A DNA stretch of 64,000 nt from Pelodictyon phaeoclathratiforme BU-1 (GCF_000020645.1 NC_011060.1:556501-620500), one strand, 5' to 3'. Counted from the stretch's first letter, positions 1-8,794 are shown. Notes: generated from the sequence alone by a model not told the origin. Made by a program: numbers and translations.

Positions 1-79
1 GCCGAAGGTGGGGCTTGAAGAGGGGCTGAGGCTGGCGTATAATGATTTTCTTCTTCATGAACATGCTTCTCATTTTTAA
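1..79 (+). CDS. fcl: GDP-L-fucose synthase, C-terminal end (cut by window edge)
   Basis: Only the last 25 codons are present, ending in TAA at 77-79. They match the end of the second fcl copy at 17380-17455 almost base for base, with the same conserved tail (LEEGLRLAY, then DFLLHEH). Fcl (GDP-4-keto-6-deoxymannose epimerase/reductase) makes GDP-L-fucose from the product of Gmd, whose gene starts 7 bases downstream. Whether this copy is intact upstream cannot be seen. The second copy is frameshifted, so this one may be the functional gene. Confidence 0.85.
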   Translation, partial: PKVGLEEGLRLAYNDFLLHEHASHF

Positions 80-85
80 ATTTCT

Positions 86-1228
86 ATGAAAGTTGCTCTT
101 ATTACCGGGATAACCGGCCAGGATGGATCTTATTTGGCGGAACTGCTGCTTGAGAAGGGGTATGAGGTGCATGGCATCAAGCGGCGGGCCAGCTCGTTCA
201 ATACCCAGCGGATTGATCATCTCTATCGTGATCGCCATGATATTGAAAATGAGGGTTCTCCGGTTTCTCATCACTCGTCGCTTTTTCTCCATTATGGTGA
301 CCTGACCGACAGCAGTAATCTGACTCGCATTATTTCGGAGGTACAGCCTGATGAGGTCTATAATCTTGGTGCGCAGAGTCATGTTGCGGTGAGTTTTGAG
401 TCGCCGGAGTATACGGCTGATGTTGATGCCATGGGTACGCTGCGTCTGCTTGAGGCGATTCGCTTTCTGGGGCTTGAGAAGAAAAGCCGTTTTTATCAGG
501 CTTCGACGTCGGAGCTGTTTGGTTTGGTGCAGGAGATTCCGCAGCGGGAGAGTACCCCTTTTTATCCCCGCAGTCCCTATGCTGTGGCGAAACTTTATGC
601 TTACTGGATTACGGTGAACTATCGTGAGGCCTATGGGATGTATGCCTGCAACGGTATCTTGTTCAACCATGAGTCGTCGCGGCGGGGTGAGACTTTTGTG
701 ACGCGCAAGATTACGCGGAGTCTTGCCAATATCACCCAGGGGCTTGAGGAGTGCCTCTATGTTGGTAACATGAATGCCTTGCGCGACTGGGGCCATGCGA
801 AGGATTATGTGCGGATGCAGTGGATGATGCTGCAGCAGGAGCAGCCGAAGGATTTTGTTATTGCGACGGGTGTGCAGTACAGTGTTCGCCAGTTTATTGA
901 AAAGTCGGCGGCGCAGCTTGGGATTACCATTCGCTGGGAAGGCACCGGCATCAACGAAGTCGGTATTGTTGATTCACTCAGTATTCAGCACTCAGCACTC
1001 AGTACTGGTTCAGTTATTGTTCGGGTTGATCCGCGTTACTTCCGTCCTGCGGAGGTGGAGACGCTGCTTGGGGATCCGGCAAAGGCGAAAGCAGATCTTG
1101 GCTGGGTACCGGAAATTACGCTTGACGAGACGGTTGAGGAGATGGTAGCGTACGATCTCGATCTCGCCCGGCGTCACGCCCTCCTCAAAGCCAATGGTTA
1201 TACCGTGGAGGTCAGCAAGGAGAGTTGA
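86..1228 (+). CDS. gmd: GDP-mannose 4,6-dehydratase, copy 1
   Basis: 380 aa, normal family length. Gmd converts GDP-D-mannose to GDP-4-keto-6-deoxy-D-mannose in the cytoplasm, the first step to GDP-L-fucose and related deoxysugars. Visible signs are the NAD(P)-binding GITGQDGSYL near residue 8, the catalytic TSE at 141-143, and YAVAK with Tyr165 and Lys169. It lies 7 bp after fcl, so the two are probably one transcript. It is about 95% identical to the copy at 17462-18604 except for a patch at residues about 290-308, where a short CACTCAG/ATTCAGCA-type repetitive stretch replaces the normal codons while keeping the frame. Confidence 0.96.
   Translation: MKVALITGITGQDGSYLAELLLEKGYEVHGIKRRASSFNTQRIDHLYRDRHDIENEGSPVSHHSSLFLHYGDLTDSSNLTRIISEVQPDEVYNLGAQSHVAVSFESPEYTADVDAMGTLRLLEAIRFLGLEKKSRFYQASTSELFGLVQEIPQRESTPFYPRSPYAVAKLYAYWITVNYREAYGMYACNGILFNHESSRRGETFVTRKITRSLANITQGLEECLYVGNMNALRDWGHAKDYVRMQWMMLQQEQPKDFVIATGVQYSVRQFIEKSAAQLGITIRWEGTGINEVGIVDSLSIQHSALSTGSVIVRVDPRYFRPAEVETLLGDPAKAKADLGWVPEITLDETVEEMVAYDLDLARRHALLKANGYTVEVSKES
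975..1010 (+). repeat. short repetitive patch inside gmd copy 1
   Basis: Bases of the form CACTCAG, ATTCAG, CACTCAG, CACTCAG, TACTG encode residues in the variable loop of Gmd (SIQHSALSTGS). The other gmd copy and the fragment at 29176 have STPYASLREGS here. The flanks are nearly identical, so the change is a local replacement that kept the reading frame. Confidence 0.6.
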
Positions 1229-1977
1229 TGGGGAAAGTGGGTAGTGGAAAGTGGGGAATGGGGATTAGGTAATGGGAAGAGGTTTTCATTACGAATCTTT
1301 TTCTGTCATCATCACGAATTCCCTTCTTTTCATCATCCCTTACGCCCCTTCTTGTCATCCCCATGTTAGGGAGGGATTTCATTGGGATGAAGAGGAAGAG
1401 TTTTGCCCGCGAATTACACGAATTTACGCGAAAAAGAAATTAAGGCGGTTTACTGGCTCAGCTTCGCTGCTCCAGTATCCCGCCTTGTTTTGCATTAAGA
1501 GGTGAATTGTTTTTTGTCATCCCGAATGCCTCTACTTGTCATCCCCACGTTAGGGAGGGATCTCATTGGGATGAAGAGGAAGAGTTTTGCCCGCGAATTA
1601 CACGAATTTACGCGAAAAAGAAATTGGCAGTTGGTTTTCTCGTACGTTGACGATAAAAACAACTGCCGAGTTTTCATTAAGAAACGAATTGATTTGGTGT
1701 TAGCCTGTACTTACTTTCTTCTCATCCCTTACTTACGCCCCCTTTTGTCATCTCGACCATCGGGAGAGATCTCATAGCAATACCGGGGATTGGGATGAAG
1801 AGGAAGAGTTTTGCCCGCTAATTGACGCGAAAAGGAAATTAAGGCTGTTTGTTGTTTCAGCTTTGTTGCTCCAATATCCAGCCTTGTTTTGGATTAATTC
1901 AGGGATTAAATCCTTGAATTAAGGCAAGAGAAGAGTTTGTCCAATAATTACACGGATTAGCACGAATTGGGGTTGGT
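1229..1977. repeat. 749-bp gene-free gap with three copies of a dispersed repeat
   Basis: No supported gene. Two 91-bp copies at 1351-1441 and 1535-1625 differ at only a few bases. A more divergent third copy lies at 1743-1844. Each contains GTCATCCC or GTCATCTC, a GGGAGGGAT or GGGAGAGAT segment, then GGGATGAAGAGGAAGAG and TTTTGCCCGC. The TCATCCC and GGGATGA arms can pair, so each copy is a potential hairpin. The open frames here are repeat-derived and have no family resemblance. The gap separates the fcl-gmd unit from the sugar cluster. Confidence 0.75.
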
Positions 1978-2571
1978 ATGGAAAGAATATTGATTGTTGG
2001 GGCTGGGGGGCATGGGCGTTCTGTTGCTGAGTCGATTGAGTTGAGAGGAAACTTTCAGATTGCCGGTTTTATTGATGACAGTTATCCTGAAAAAAAGCAG
2101 GTGTGGGATTATCCTGTTTTAGGCGCAGTGGAGGATATTTCCGTTTTTTCTGATAGAGCTGAATCACTTGTTGTTGCTATTGGTAACAATCGGGTGCGCA
2201 AGGCTCTTTTCGGTAAGGCAAAAGCATCAGGATTTATGCTGCCGTCAATCATTCATCCGGCGGCTTTTGTTTCGTCTCGTGCTGTTATTGGAGAAGGTTG
2301 CTGCATTATGGCCGGTGCTGTTGTTGGTACTGAGGCTGTTCTTGGCAGTGGATGTGTTGTGAATGTGAATGCTTCGGCGGATCATCACTGTCGGCTTGAA
2401 GACTTTGCTCATCTTGGTGTTGGTGTTCAGCTTGCTGGCGGGGTAATAGTTGGAGATTCAGCATGGTTGCAGGCTGGTTCGTCTGCAGGATATGGGGTAG
2501 TAGTTCCTGATGAGGCTAATGTGTTACCATGCATTGGGTTGCTAAAAGATTGTGTTACGTGCAAAGTGTGA
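1978..2571 (+). CDS. NeuD/PglD-like sugar O/N-acyltransferase
   Basis: 197 aa. The N-terminus has the small Rossmann-like sugar-nucleotide domain of NeuD/PglD proteins (ILIVGAGGHGRSVAE at residues 4-18, then GFIDD). From about residue 95 there are hexapeptide repeats of a left-handed beta-helix with the family's catalytic-type His (SADHHC at about 133-138). Members transfer an acetyl group from acetyl-CoA to amino-sugar nucleotides or sialic acids. Next to GT4, PglC-like and DegT aminotransferase genes, a role in making a diacetamido or acylated amino sugar is plausible. The exact substrate is inferred only from context. Confidence 0.85.
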   Translation: MERILIVGAGGHGRSVAESIELRGNFQIAGFIDDSYPEKKQVWDYPVLGAVEDISVFSDRAESLVVAIGNNRVRKALFGKAKASGFMLPSIIHPAAFVSSRAVIGEGCCIMAGAVVGTEAVLGSGCVVNVNASADHHCRLEDFAHLGVGVQLAGGVIVGDSAWLQAGSSAGYGVVVPDEANVLPCIGLLKDCVTCKV

Positions 2572-2729
2572 AGTGTTACGATTGAAGATGAGAAAATGAT
2601 TTTGATTTTGGATTGAACAGATAAGAGGCGCGTTACGGATTTTACAAGGCCTTGTGTCAGGTGGAGTATTGGATGTCCAGAAGCAGGGAATGTATATCGG
2701 ATTCTGTTTAAAAGTTTTTTTGTTGATAT

Positions 2730-3944
2730 GTGCGGATATTATTGTTAACCCAGTGGTTTGATCCTGAACCGACTTACAAAGGCTTGTATTTTGCCAAGGA
2801 GCTTCAAAAACAGGGATTTGAGGTAGAGGTACTTACGGGGTTCCCAAATTATCCTGGAGGGAAAATATATCCAGGGTATAAAATTCAATTGTATAAGAAA
2901 GAAGTAATTGAAGGGGTACTGGTTACTCGTGTTCCCCTCTATCCCAGTCATGATCAACGTGAGATTGGTCGTGTACTGAATTATGTCAGCTTTGCGGTCT
3001 CTGCCCTTGTTTATGGAGTGTTAAGGGCAAAGAGACCGGATGTGGTGTATGCCTACCATCCGCCACTGACCGTCGGGATAGCGGTTTCTCTCATCCGCCT
3101 GTTCCGTCGGGTGCCCGTTGTTTATGATATTCAGGATATGTGGCCCGATACCCTGCGGGCTACGGGAATGGTTTCAAATTCCCGTGCGCTCGATATTGTA
3201 GGCAGGATCTGTAAATTGGTTTATCGCTCTGTTGACCGTATTGTGGTGCTTTCTCCGGGTTTCAGGAAGTTGCTTGTCGAACGGGGCGTTCCCGAACGGA
3301 AGGTAGATGTGATCTATAACTGGTGCGATGAAGCATCGATGGGTAATCCTGCAGGGGAGATTCCGAAAGATTTCTTTGGTTCAGGGAGCTTTGCCATTGT
3401 TTTTGCCGGTAATATGGGGAAAGCCCAGGCGCTCGATGCCGTGCTTGTTGCGGCAGAGATCGTTCAGAAAAAGGCTCCGGAAATCTGCTTTGTGTTTATT
3501 GGCGGAGGAGTTGAGGTCGATAATCTGAAAAGTCTCGCACATGAGAAGAACTTGCACAACGTGCGTTTTCTTCAGCCTGTGCCGATGGCTGAGATTGGAG
3601 GGGTTCTCGCTAAGGCCGATGCGCTTCTGATTCATCTCAGAAAAGACCCGCTGTTTACCATAACCATACCCTCAAAGACCCAAGCGTACATGGCTGTTGG
3701 AAAGCCGCTGCTTATGGCCGTTGAAGGAGATGTAGCCGATCTGGTGAAAGCCGCCGGTTGCGGCGTTATCGCTGAGCCCGAGAACCCCGAATCTATTGCA
3801 GATGCGGCATTGAAGCTGTTTTCGTTATCTTCAGCAGAACGGAATGCTATGACAGAGCGGAGCAAAGAGTACTATAAGTCTAAGTTATCTCTGAATGTAG
3901 GGGTTGAAAAGTTTGCCGCTATTTTCAGACAGTCAGCAAAATAA
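2730..3944 (+). CDS. glycosyltransferase family 4 (WbuB/WcaI-like)
   Basis: 404 aa, GTG start at 2730. Two-domain GT-B fold: an N-terminal acceptor domain beginning ILLLTQWFDPEPTYKG with the GFPNYPGG loop typical of WbuB/WcaI-type transferases, and a C-terminal nucleotide-sugar domain with FAGNMGKAQ (about 229-237) and the E-x7-E-like region near MAVGKPLLMAVEGD. Expected role: adding a sugar from a nucleotide donor to a lipid-linked glycan at the inner face of the membrane. It ends 8 bp before the PglC-like gene, so co-transcription is likely. Donor and acceptor are not determinable here. Confidence 0.9.
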   Translation: MRILLLTQWFDPEPTYKGLYFAKELQKQGFEVEVLTGFPNYPGGKIYPGYKIQLYKKEVIEGVLVTRVPLYPSHDQREIGRVLNYVSFAVSALVYGVLRAKRPDVVYAYHPPLTVGIAVSLIRLFRRVPVVYDIQDMWPDTLRATGMVSNSRALDIVGRICKLVYRSVDRIVVLSPGFRKLLVERGVPERKVDVIYNWCDEASMGNPAGEIPKDFFGSGSFAIVFAGNMGKAQALDAVLVAAEIVQKKAPEICFVFIGGGVEVDNLKSLAHEKNLHNVRFLQPVPMAEIGGVLAKADALLIHLRKDPLFTITIPSKTQAYMAVGKPLLMAVEGDVADLVKAAGCGVIAEPENPESIADAALKLFSLSSAERNAMTERSKEYYKSKLSLNVGVEKFAAIFRQSAK

Positions 3945-3952
3945 GTTGTTGT

Positions 3953-4555
3953 ATGGTCAAGCGTCTTTTCGATTTGCTGCTTACGATTCCCGGTACTCTT
4001 GTTATTCTGCCGTTCCTGCTGGTTCTTGCTTTGCTGGTCCGGATTTTTCATGGCAGCCCGCTGTTTTTTACGCAGGTGAGGCCGGGCAGGCATGGGAAGC
4101 CGTTCAGAATGTGCAAGTTCCGGACGATGACCGATGCAAGGGATGACATAGGCAATTTGTTGCCAGATCAAGAGCGCTTGACTTCACTTGGCAGGTTTCT
4201 TCGTGCGACCAGCCTCGACGAGTTCCCGGAGTTGATCAATGTGTTGAAAGGCGATATGAGCCTTGTCGGTCCACGTCCGCTTCTGATGGAGTATCTGTCT
4301 CGGTACTCTCCGGAACAGAATCGTCGCCACGATGTGAAACCGGGAATGACCGGTTGGGCTCAGATCAATGGACGTAATGCCATCAGTTGGGATGAGAAGT
4401 TCATTCTGGATGTGTGGTATGTCGATAACCGGTCGTTATGGCTCGATGTCAGGATACTGGCCATAACCATGCTGAATGTGGTGTTGCGGAAAGGGATCAA
4501 TCATAACAGTACCGAGACGATGCCTTTTTTTCAGGGTTCAGAAAACCAAAAGTGA
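3953..4555 (+). CDS. PglC-like initiating phosphoglycosyl transferase (bacterial sugar transferase)
   Basis: 200 aa, the size of the small monotopic family. One N-terminal hydrophobic re-entrant segment (residues about 8-30) is followed by the catalytic domain with KFRTMT (about 55-60), the Asp89-Glu90 dyad in TSLDEFPEL, and VGPRPLL and PGMTGWAQING. These enzymes move a sugar-1-phosphate onto undecaprenyl phosphate and so start a glycan. With the NeuD/PglD-like and aminotransferase genes it resembles the Campylobacter pgl set. No Wzx flippase or Wzy polymerase is visible nearby. Confidence 0.93.
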   Translation: MVKRLFDLLLTIPGTLVILPFLLVLALLVRIFHGSPLFFTQVRPGRHGKPFRMCKFRTMTDARDDIGNLLPDQERLTSLGRFLRATSLDEFPELINVLKGDMSLVGPRPLLMEYLSRYSPEQNRRHDVKPGMTGWAQINGRNAISWDEKFILDVWYVDNRSLWLDVRILAITMLNVVLRKGINHNSTETMPFFQGSENQK

Positions 4556-4619
4556 AAATGATTGGGTATGGCCTGAAAATTATTGGTAATCCGGCGCATG
4601 AAATTGAAACGAGGTCATC

Positions 4620-4862
4620 ATGAAAGAGAAAATTGTGGCCATTATTCGCGAAATGGCCGCCGAATACGGTTGGTCAGTTGTCAGTGATTTTTCCGATGAT
4701 ACGGTTCTGCTTGAGAGCGGTCTTGATTCTCTGGGGTTCGCTATTCTTGTAGCTCGTCTGGAGGAGGAGCTGCAGTACGATCCCTTTTCCATGATGGATG
4801 AACCGGTCTATCCGAGGACACTGGGAGAGTTTGTGGCTGTTTACGAGCGCTATGCTTCATGA
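4620..4862 (+). CDS. acyl carrier protein
   Basis: 80 aa. The phosphopantetheine site is Ser37 in the motif LESGLDSLGF. The rest is a short acidic four-helix protein. It would carry an acyl or hydroxyacyl group as a thioester. Its last codons overlap the start of the AMP-dependent ligase by 4 bases, so the two are translationally coupled. With the ligase and the ketoreductase it forms a miniature acyl-activation set inside a sugar cluster. I infer that it supplies an acyl group for a sugar rather than for fatty acid synthesis. Confidence 0.9.
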   Translation: MKEKIVAIIREMAAEYGWSVVSDFSDDTVLLESGLDSLGFAILVARLEEELQYDPFSMMDEPVYPRTLGEFVAVYERYAS

Positions 4863-6184
4863 AAGCTGAGGCGTTATCCTCTATTCTTGAGGGTTTTGAT
4901 GGCGGGCAAACGGTTGTATTGTCAGCAGAGGCAAGGCTTACTGTTGATCAGCTACTCGAAAATGCCGATGCGCTTTTCCGGAGATCTTCCGTTACGTCGG
5001 GGAGCCGGATTGCACTCTGCGGTTTGGCGGTTTTTGATCTGATAACGGCTCTTGCGGCATTCGATGGCAGGGCCGGGGCGATGCTGCTGCTCCCGGCATC
5101 TGCGGATTCAGCATCAGGAGATCGTCTTGTTTTGGCTGCCGGTTGCACTCACAGGATGGACGGTGAAGGTATTCGTGCATTGCCGGATTGCCGGGAAGGG
5201 TGCGGTTCTGCGGATGCCGATGCAACGCAGTGGTTGCTGGCGACCTCCGGAACGACCGGAGTTCCGAAGTTGATCGGTCATACCCTTGCATCCCTTTCCC
5301 GTACTGTAAAAAGAGATGTTGCAAAGGGTCGCGGTTTTATCTGGGGGTTGCTTTACGATCCTTGCCGTTTTGCCGGTTTACAGGTTATTCTGCAGGCCTT
5401 GTTATCGGGTTCTATGCTGAGCGTTTCTTCATCGCATGATTTTAACAGGCAGGTTGAGGGTTTGGTTGCGGGTGGTGTCAATGCGCTCTCGGCTACGCCA
5501 TCTCTATTGCGGAAGTTGCTGATGGCTGGCGACATTAAGGAATGTCCATTACGGCAGATAACGCTCGGAGGTGAAATAGCCGACCAGCAGATTCTGGATG
5601 GGTTGAGGCATTGTTTTCCTTCAGCAAGAATTGTTCATATTTACGCATCGACAGAGGCTGGAGTTGGCTTTTCCGTTCATGACGGCATGGCCGGGTTTCC
5701 TGCGGCCTGGCTTGAAGATGAACGTAAATCTGTTCCGATGAAGGTTCGCGGCGACGGGCATCTTCTGGTCAGGCCGACAACAGTTCCCGAGGGGGAGGAA
5801 GTAGCGGGACGGCTCGATGCCGATGGCTATCTGGATACCGGAGATCTTGTTTGTGTCGCTGGCGATCGGGTGTTTTTTTCAGGGCGGGCTTCCGGGTCTT
5901 TAAACGTTGGCGGCAATAAGGTTATGCCTGAGTATGTTGAAGAGCATATCAGGCGTGTGGACGGCGTTTTTGATGTCTATGTTTACGGGAAGAAAAGCAG
6001 CATGATGGGGCAGATCGTTGCGGCGGATATTGTGCTCGATCCAGGGGTTGATAAGGCTGTGATAAGGGGAAATATTTTAAGTTATTGCCGATCTGCATTG
6101 GAGAACTGGCAGATACCGGGTGTCCTTCGGTTTGTCAGCGGACTGGAGGAAACCGCGGCGGGAAAACGCGAAAGGCTGATATGA
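4859..6184 (+). CDS. AMP-dependent acyl-ACP/CoA ligase
   Basis: 441 aa, ANL superfamily. Visible core motifs: the phosphate loop LLATSGTTGVPKL (about 125-137), an adenylate motif YASTEAG (about 261-267), YLDTGDLV (about 326-333), and FFSGRASGSLNVGGNKV before the mobile C-terminal domain. A C-terminal catalytic Lys is present (GKRER). The enzyme would activate a carboxylic acid as an acyl-adenylate and load it on a thiol. The ATGA overlaps with the ACP gene upstream and the reductase downstream make the ACP its likely acceptor. The acid is unknown; a short acyl or hydroxyacyl group is my inference. Confidence 0.88.
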   Translation: MKAEALSSILEGFDGGQTVVLSAEARLTVDQLLENADALFRRSSVTSGSRIALCGLAVFDLITALAAFDGRAGAMLLLPASADSASGDRLVLAAGCTHRMDGEGIRALPDCREGCGSADADATQWLLATSGTTGVPKLIGHTLASLSRTVKRDVAKGRGFIWGLLYDPCRFAGLQVILQALLSGSMLSVSSSHDFNRQVEGLVAGGVNALSATPSLLRKLLMAGDIKECPLRQITLGGEIADQQILDGLRHCFPSARIVHIYASTEAGVGFSVHDGMAGFPAAWLEDERKSVPMKVRGDGHLLVRPTTVPEGEEVAGRLDADGYLDTGDLVCVAGDRVFFSGRASGSLNVGGNKVMPEYVEEHIRRVDGVFDVYVYGKKSSMMGQIVAADIVLDPGVDKAVIRGNILSYCRSALENWQIPGVLRFVSGLEETAAGKRERLI

Positions 6185-6906
6185 TGAAAGTTGTTGTTGT
6201 TACAGGCGCTACGCGCGGTTTGGGGTTTGCCATTGCCCGGCAATGCATAGCTGACGGGTATAAGGTTGTTGCTGTCGGCCGCACCATGACCGAGCCGTTG
6301 GCTTCGTTGCTGCAGAGCTTTCCTGAGCGTATTGTATTTGAACCATATGATTTTTTTAATACGGCGGGGATTCATGCGTTTGCCGTCGGTATCGTGAAAC
6401 GGCATGGTAGGCCCTGGGGGCTTGTGAACAATGCGGCTATCGGTACCGATGGAGTGCTTGCGACGCTGCATGAACAGGATATTGCCGATTTGATAACGAT
6501 CAACCTACAGGCGCCGGTTCTGCTGACCAAGTACCTGTTGCGTCCCATGCTGCTGAACAGGGGGGGGCGGATTATCAATGTTTCTTCGATTATTGCCTCT
6601 ACCGGTTTCAATGGACTTTCCGTATATGGAGCGACGAAAGCTGCAATGGCGGGGTTGACGAAGTCGCTGGCTCGTGAAGTAGGCAGAGCGAATATAACTG
6701 TCAATACCCTTGCGCCGGGGTTTATGGAAACCGATATGACATCGTCGCTTCAGGGAGAGAAGCTTGAGTCGGTCAGGCGCCGTTCTCCACTTGGGCATCT
6801 GGCTACCGTTGAAGATGCCGCTCATGCTGTGAGTTTTTTGTTGAGCGAGAAAGCATCGAGTGTGACTGGAACGACCTTGACGGTGGATGCAGGCGCTACC
6901 GCCTGA
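6181..6906 (+). CDS. short-chain dehydrogenase/reductase, FabG-like
   Basis: 241 aa from the ATG at 6181, which overlaps the ligase stop codon (ATGA). A second ATG follows at 6184. The NAD(P) motif is TGATRGLG (8-15), the NNAA motif follows at about 83, and the catalytic triad is Ser136, Tyr149, Lys153 (YGATK). The C-terminus TLTVDAGAT is typical of 3-oxoacyl-ACP reductases. In this coupled set it probably reduces a 3-ketoacyl-ACP to 3-hydroxyacyl-ACP, but a sugar-nucleotide substrate cannot be excluded. Confidence 0.88.
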   Translation: MMKVVVVTGATRGLGFAIARQCIADGYKVVAVGRTMTEPLASLLQSFPERIVFEPYDFFNTAGIHAFAVGIVKRHGRPWGLVNNAAIGTDGVLATLHEQDIADLITINLQAPVLLTKYLLRPMLLNRGGRIINVSSIIASTGFNGLSVYGATKAAMAGLTKSLAREVGRANITVNTLAPGFMETDMTSSLQGEKLESVRRRSPLGHLATVEDAAHAVSFLLSEKASSVTGTTLTVDAGATA

Positions 6907-6923
6907 ATAAATAATTCATTTTT

Positions 6924-7526
6924 ATGTCAGATAAGCAGCGCCATACCGATAACCCTTTTTACAAGGGTTTCTTCGAGAGCGAAGAACTCATGAACATGGG
7001 CTTCATGTCTGTCGGGAAGAATGTGAAGATTGCAAAAAACTGTACTATCGTCGGGCTTGAGAATATTTCGCTGGGGAATAACATCCAGATTGATGAACAG
7101 GTGTTTATTGCGGTCAATAAAGGGTACCTCGATATCGGAGATCACGTGCATATCGGAGGTGGATGCCATGTAAGTGGCACGGGTGGCGTAACGATTTCGG
7201 ATTTTTGCGGTTTGTCGCAGGGGGTGAGAATCTATTCGGTTACGGATGACTATACAGGGTATTCGTTAACGAACGCAACAGTTCCCGAGCGCTTCAAAAG
7301 TGTTAAAGTCGCACCGGTCAATCTGGGCAGGCATGTGCTTATCGGATCGGGCAGCGTTGTTCTGCCGGGTGTTACGATCGGAGAAGGTTCAGCGGTAGGA
7401 GCGCTTTCACTTGTCAGTATTTCGCTAGATGAGTGGGGGGTCTATTTCGGCTCTCCGGCAAAGAGAATCAAGGCGAGGTCGAAGAAGTTGCTGGAGATGG
7501 AGAAGCTGCTTCGAGAAGGAGGTTGA
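6924..7526 (+). CDS. left-handed beta-helix acyltransferase (WbbJ/MaT-like)
   Basis: 200 aa. Hexapeptide repeats run from about residue 25 to 170 (VGKNVKIAKNC, LENISLGNNI, IGDHVHIGGGCHVSGTGG, VLIGSGSVVLPGVTIGEGSAVGA). The family transfers an acyl group, usually acetyl, to a sugar hydroxyl or amine. It follows the ACP/ligase/reductase trio by 17 bp. Its likely job is to move the acyl group made by the trio, or an acetyl group, onto the amino sugar made by the next gene. Donor specificity is not visible. Confidence 0.87.
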   Translation: MSDKQRHTDNPFYKGFFESEELMNMGFMSVGKNVKIAKNCTIVGLENISLGNNIQIDEQVFIAVNKGYLDIGDHVHIGGGCHVSGTGGVTISDFCGLSQGVRIYSVTDDYTGYSLTNATVPERFKSVKVAPVNLGRHVLIGSGSVVLPGVTIGEGSAVGALSLVSISLDEWGVYFGSPAKRIKARSKKLLEMEKLLREGG

Positions 7527-7599
7527 GATCGGGTTACGATGAAAAGCGATACTCCGTTCCTATTTCTCTGGCTTAAGAAACATATGTTGTAATCGATAT

Positions 7600-8784
7600 A
7601 TGTTGAATACTTCATTTCCTCCCTGGCCTTCGTTTAGTGTTGATGAGGCTGAGGCGGTTTCTCGGGTGGTTTTGTCTAATCGGGTTAATTACTGGACTGG
7701 GCAGGAGTGTCGGGAGTTTGAGCGGGAGTTTGCTTTGTGGGCAGGGTGCGAGTATGCTGTTGCTCTTGCGAATGGGACGCTTGCGCTTGAGGTGGCTTTG
7801 AAGGCTTTGGGGATTGGTTTGGGCGATGAGGTGGTGGTTACTCCTCGTACGTTTATCGCTTCAGCGTCGTGCGTTGTGGCTACGGGTGCGGTGCCGGTGT
7901 TTGCGGATGTTGATCGCGATACGCAGAATATTGCCGCCGATACGGTCGCTCAGGTGCTCTCTCCGCGGACGAAGGCGGTAATTTGCGTGCATCTTGCGGG
8001 TATGCCGTGCGATATGGATCCGATTATAGATTTGGCGCGTGAGCGAGGGTTGCTGGTGATAGAGGATTGCGCGCAGGCGCATGGGGCAATATATAAGGGG
8101 AGGCCTGTGGGATCTATCGGCCATATAGGGGCGTGGTCATTCTGCCAGGACAAGATTATGACCACCGGAGGCGAGGGCGGTATGGTGACGACGAACGACC
8201 GTGCGTTGCGGGATGCCATGTGGGCTTATAAGGATCACGGGAAGTCGTGGCGTGCTGTGAATGAAATGTATGAAAATACAGAACAGTCGAGTTTTCAGTG
8301 GTTGCATGAGTCGTTCGGTTCGAATTACCGGATGCTCGAGATGCAGGCTGCTATCGGCAGGATTCAGTTGCGGCGGATGCCGGAGTGGAGCGCAAAACGG
8401 CGCGGGTATGCGGGGATGATATGGAATACAGCACGGCTGTTTCCGTGGTTGCGCGTGCCGGATGTTCCGGATTGGGCGGAGCATGCGGCTTATAAGTGTT
8501 ATGTGTTTGTGGTGCCGTCGGCGTTGCCGGATGGGTGGGATCGCGACCGGGTGATGGCGGAGATCAATGCGCAAGGGGTGCCGTGTTATTCGGGGTCGTG
8601 TTCGGAGATCTATCTTGAGAAGGCGTTCGAGGGGACGGGGTGGAGGCCGGCGGAGCGGTTGCCGGTGGCGAAAGAGCTGGGGGAGACAAGTTTGATGTTT
8701 CTGGTTCATCCGACGCTTGAGCAGGAGCATATTGAAAAAACCTGCAAAGTGCTACAGGAGGTTATGTCAGAGGCTAAAAGATAA
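7600..8784 (+). CDS. DegT/DnrJ/EryC1/StrS sugar aminotransferase
   Basis: 394 aa, PLP-dependent fold type I. The PLP lysine is Lys185 in CQDKIMTTGGEGG; Asp156 lies in VIEDCAQAHG, and NGTLALEVAL (about 59-68) binds the phosphate. It would transfer an amino group from glutamate to a keto-sugar nucleotide. Last gene of the plus-strand sugar cluster; it ends 10 bp before the convergent EpsI gene with no obvious terminator between. No 4,6-dehydratase other than Gmd is present, so the substrate could be a GDP-4-keto-6-deoxy sugar or a UDP sugar made elsewhere. Confidence 0.93.
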   Translation: MLNTSFPPWPSFSVDEAEAVSRVVLSNRVNYWTGQECREFEREFALWAGCEYAVALANGTLALEVALKALGIGLGDEVVVTPRTFIASASCVVATGAVPVFADVDRDTQNIAADTVAQVLSPRTKAVICVHLAGMPCDMDPIIDLARERGLLVIEDCAQAHGAIYKGRPVGSIGHIGAWSFCQDKIMTTGGEGGMVTTNDRALRDAMWAYKDHGKSWRAVNEMYENTEQSSFQWLHESFGSNYRMLEMQAAIGRIQLRRMPEWSAKRRGYAGMIWNTARLFPWLRVPDVPDWAEHAAYKCYVFVVPSALPDGWDRDRVMAEINAQGVPCYSGSCSEIYLEKAFEGTGWRPAERLPVAKELGETSLMFLVHPTLEQEHIEKTCKVLQEVMSEAKR

Positions 8785-8794
8785 ATTATTGTTT

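Noticed and set aside
1502..1777. Small plus- and minus-strand frames in the gap after gmd
   Set aside because: They lie in hairpin-type repeats, recur with the repeats, and resemble no protein.
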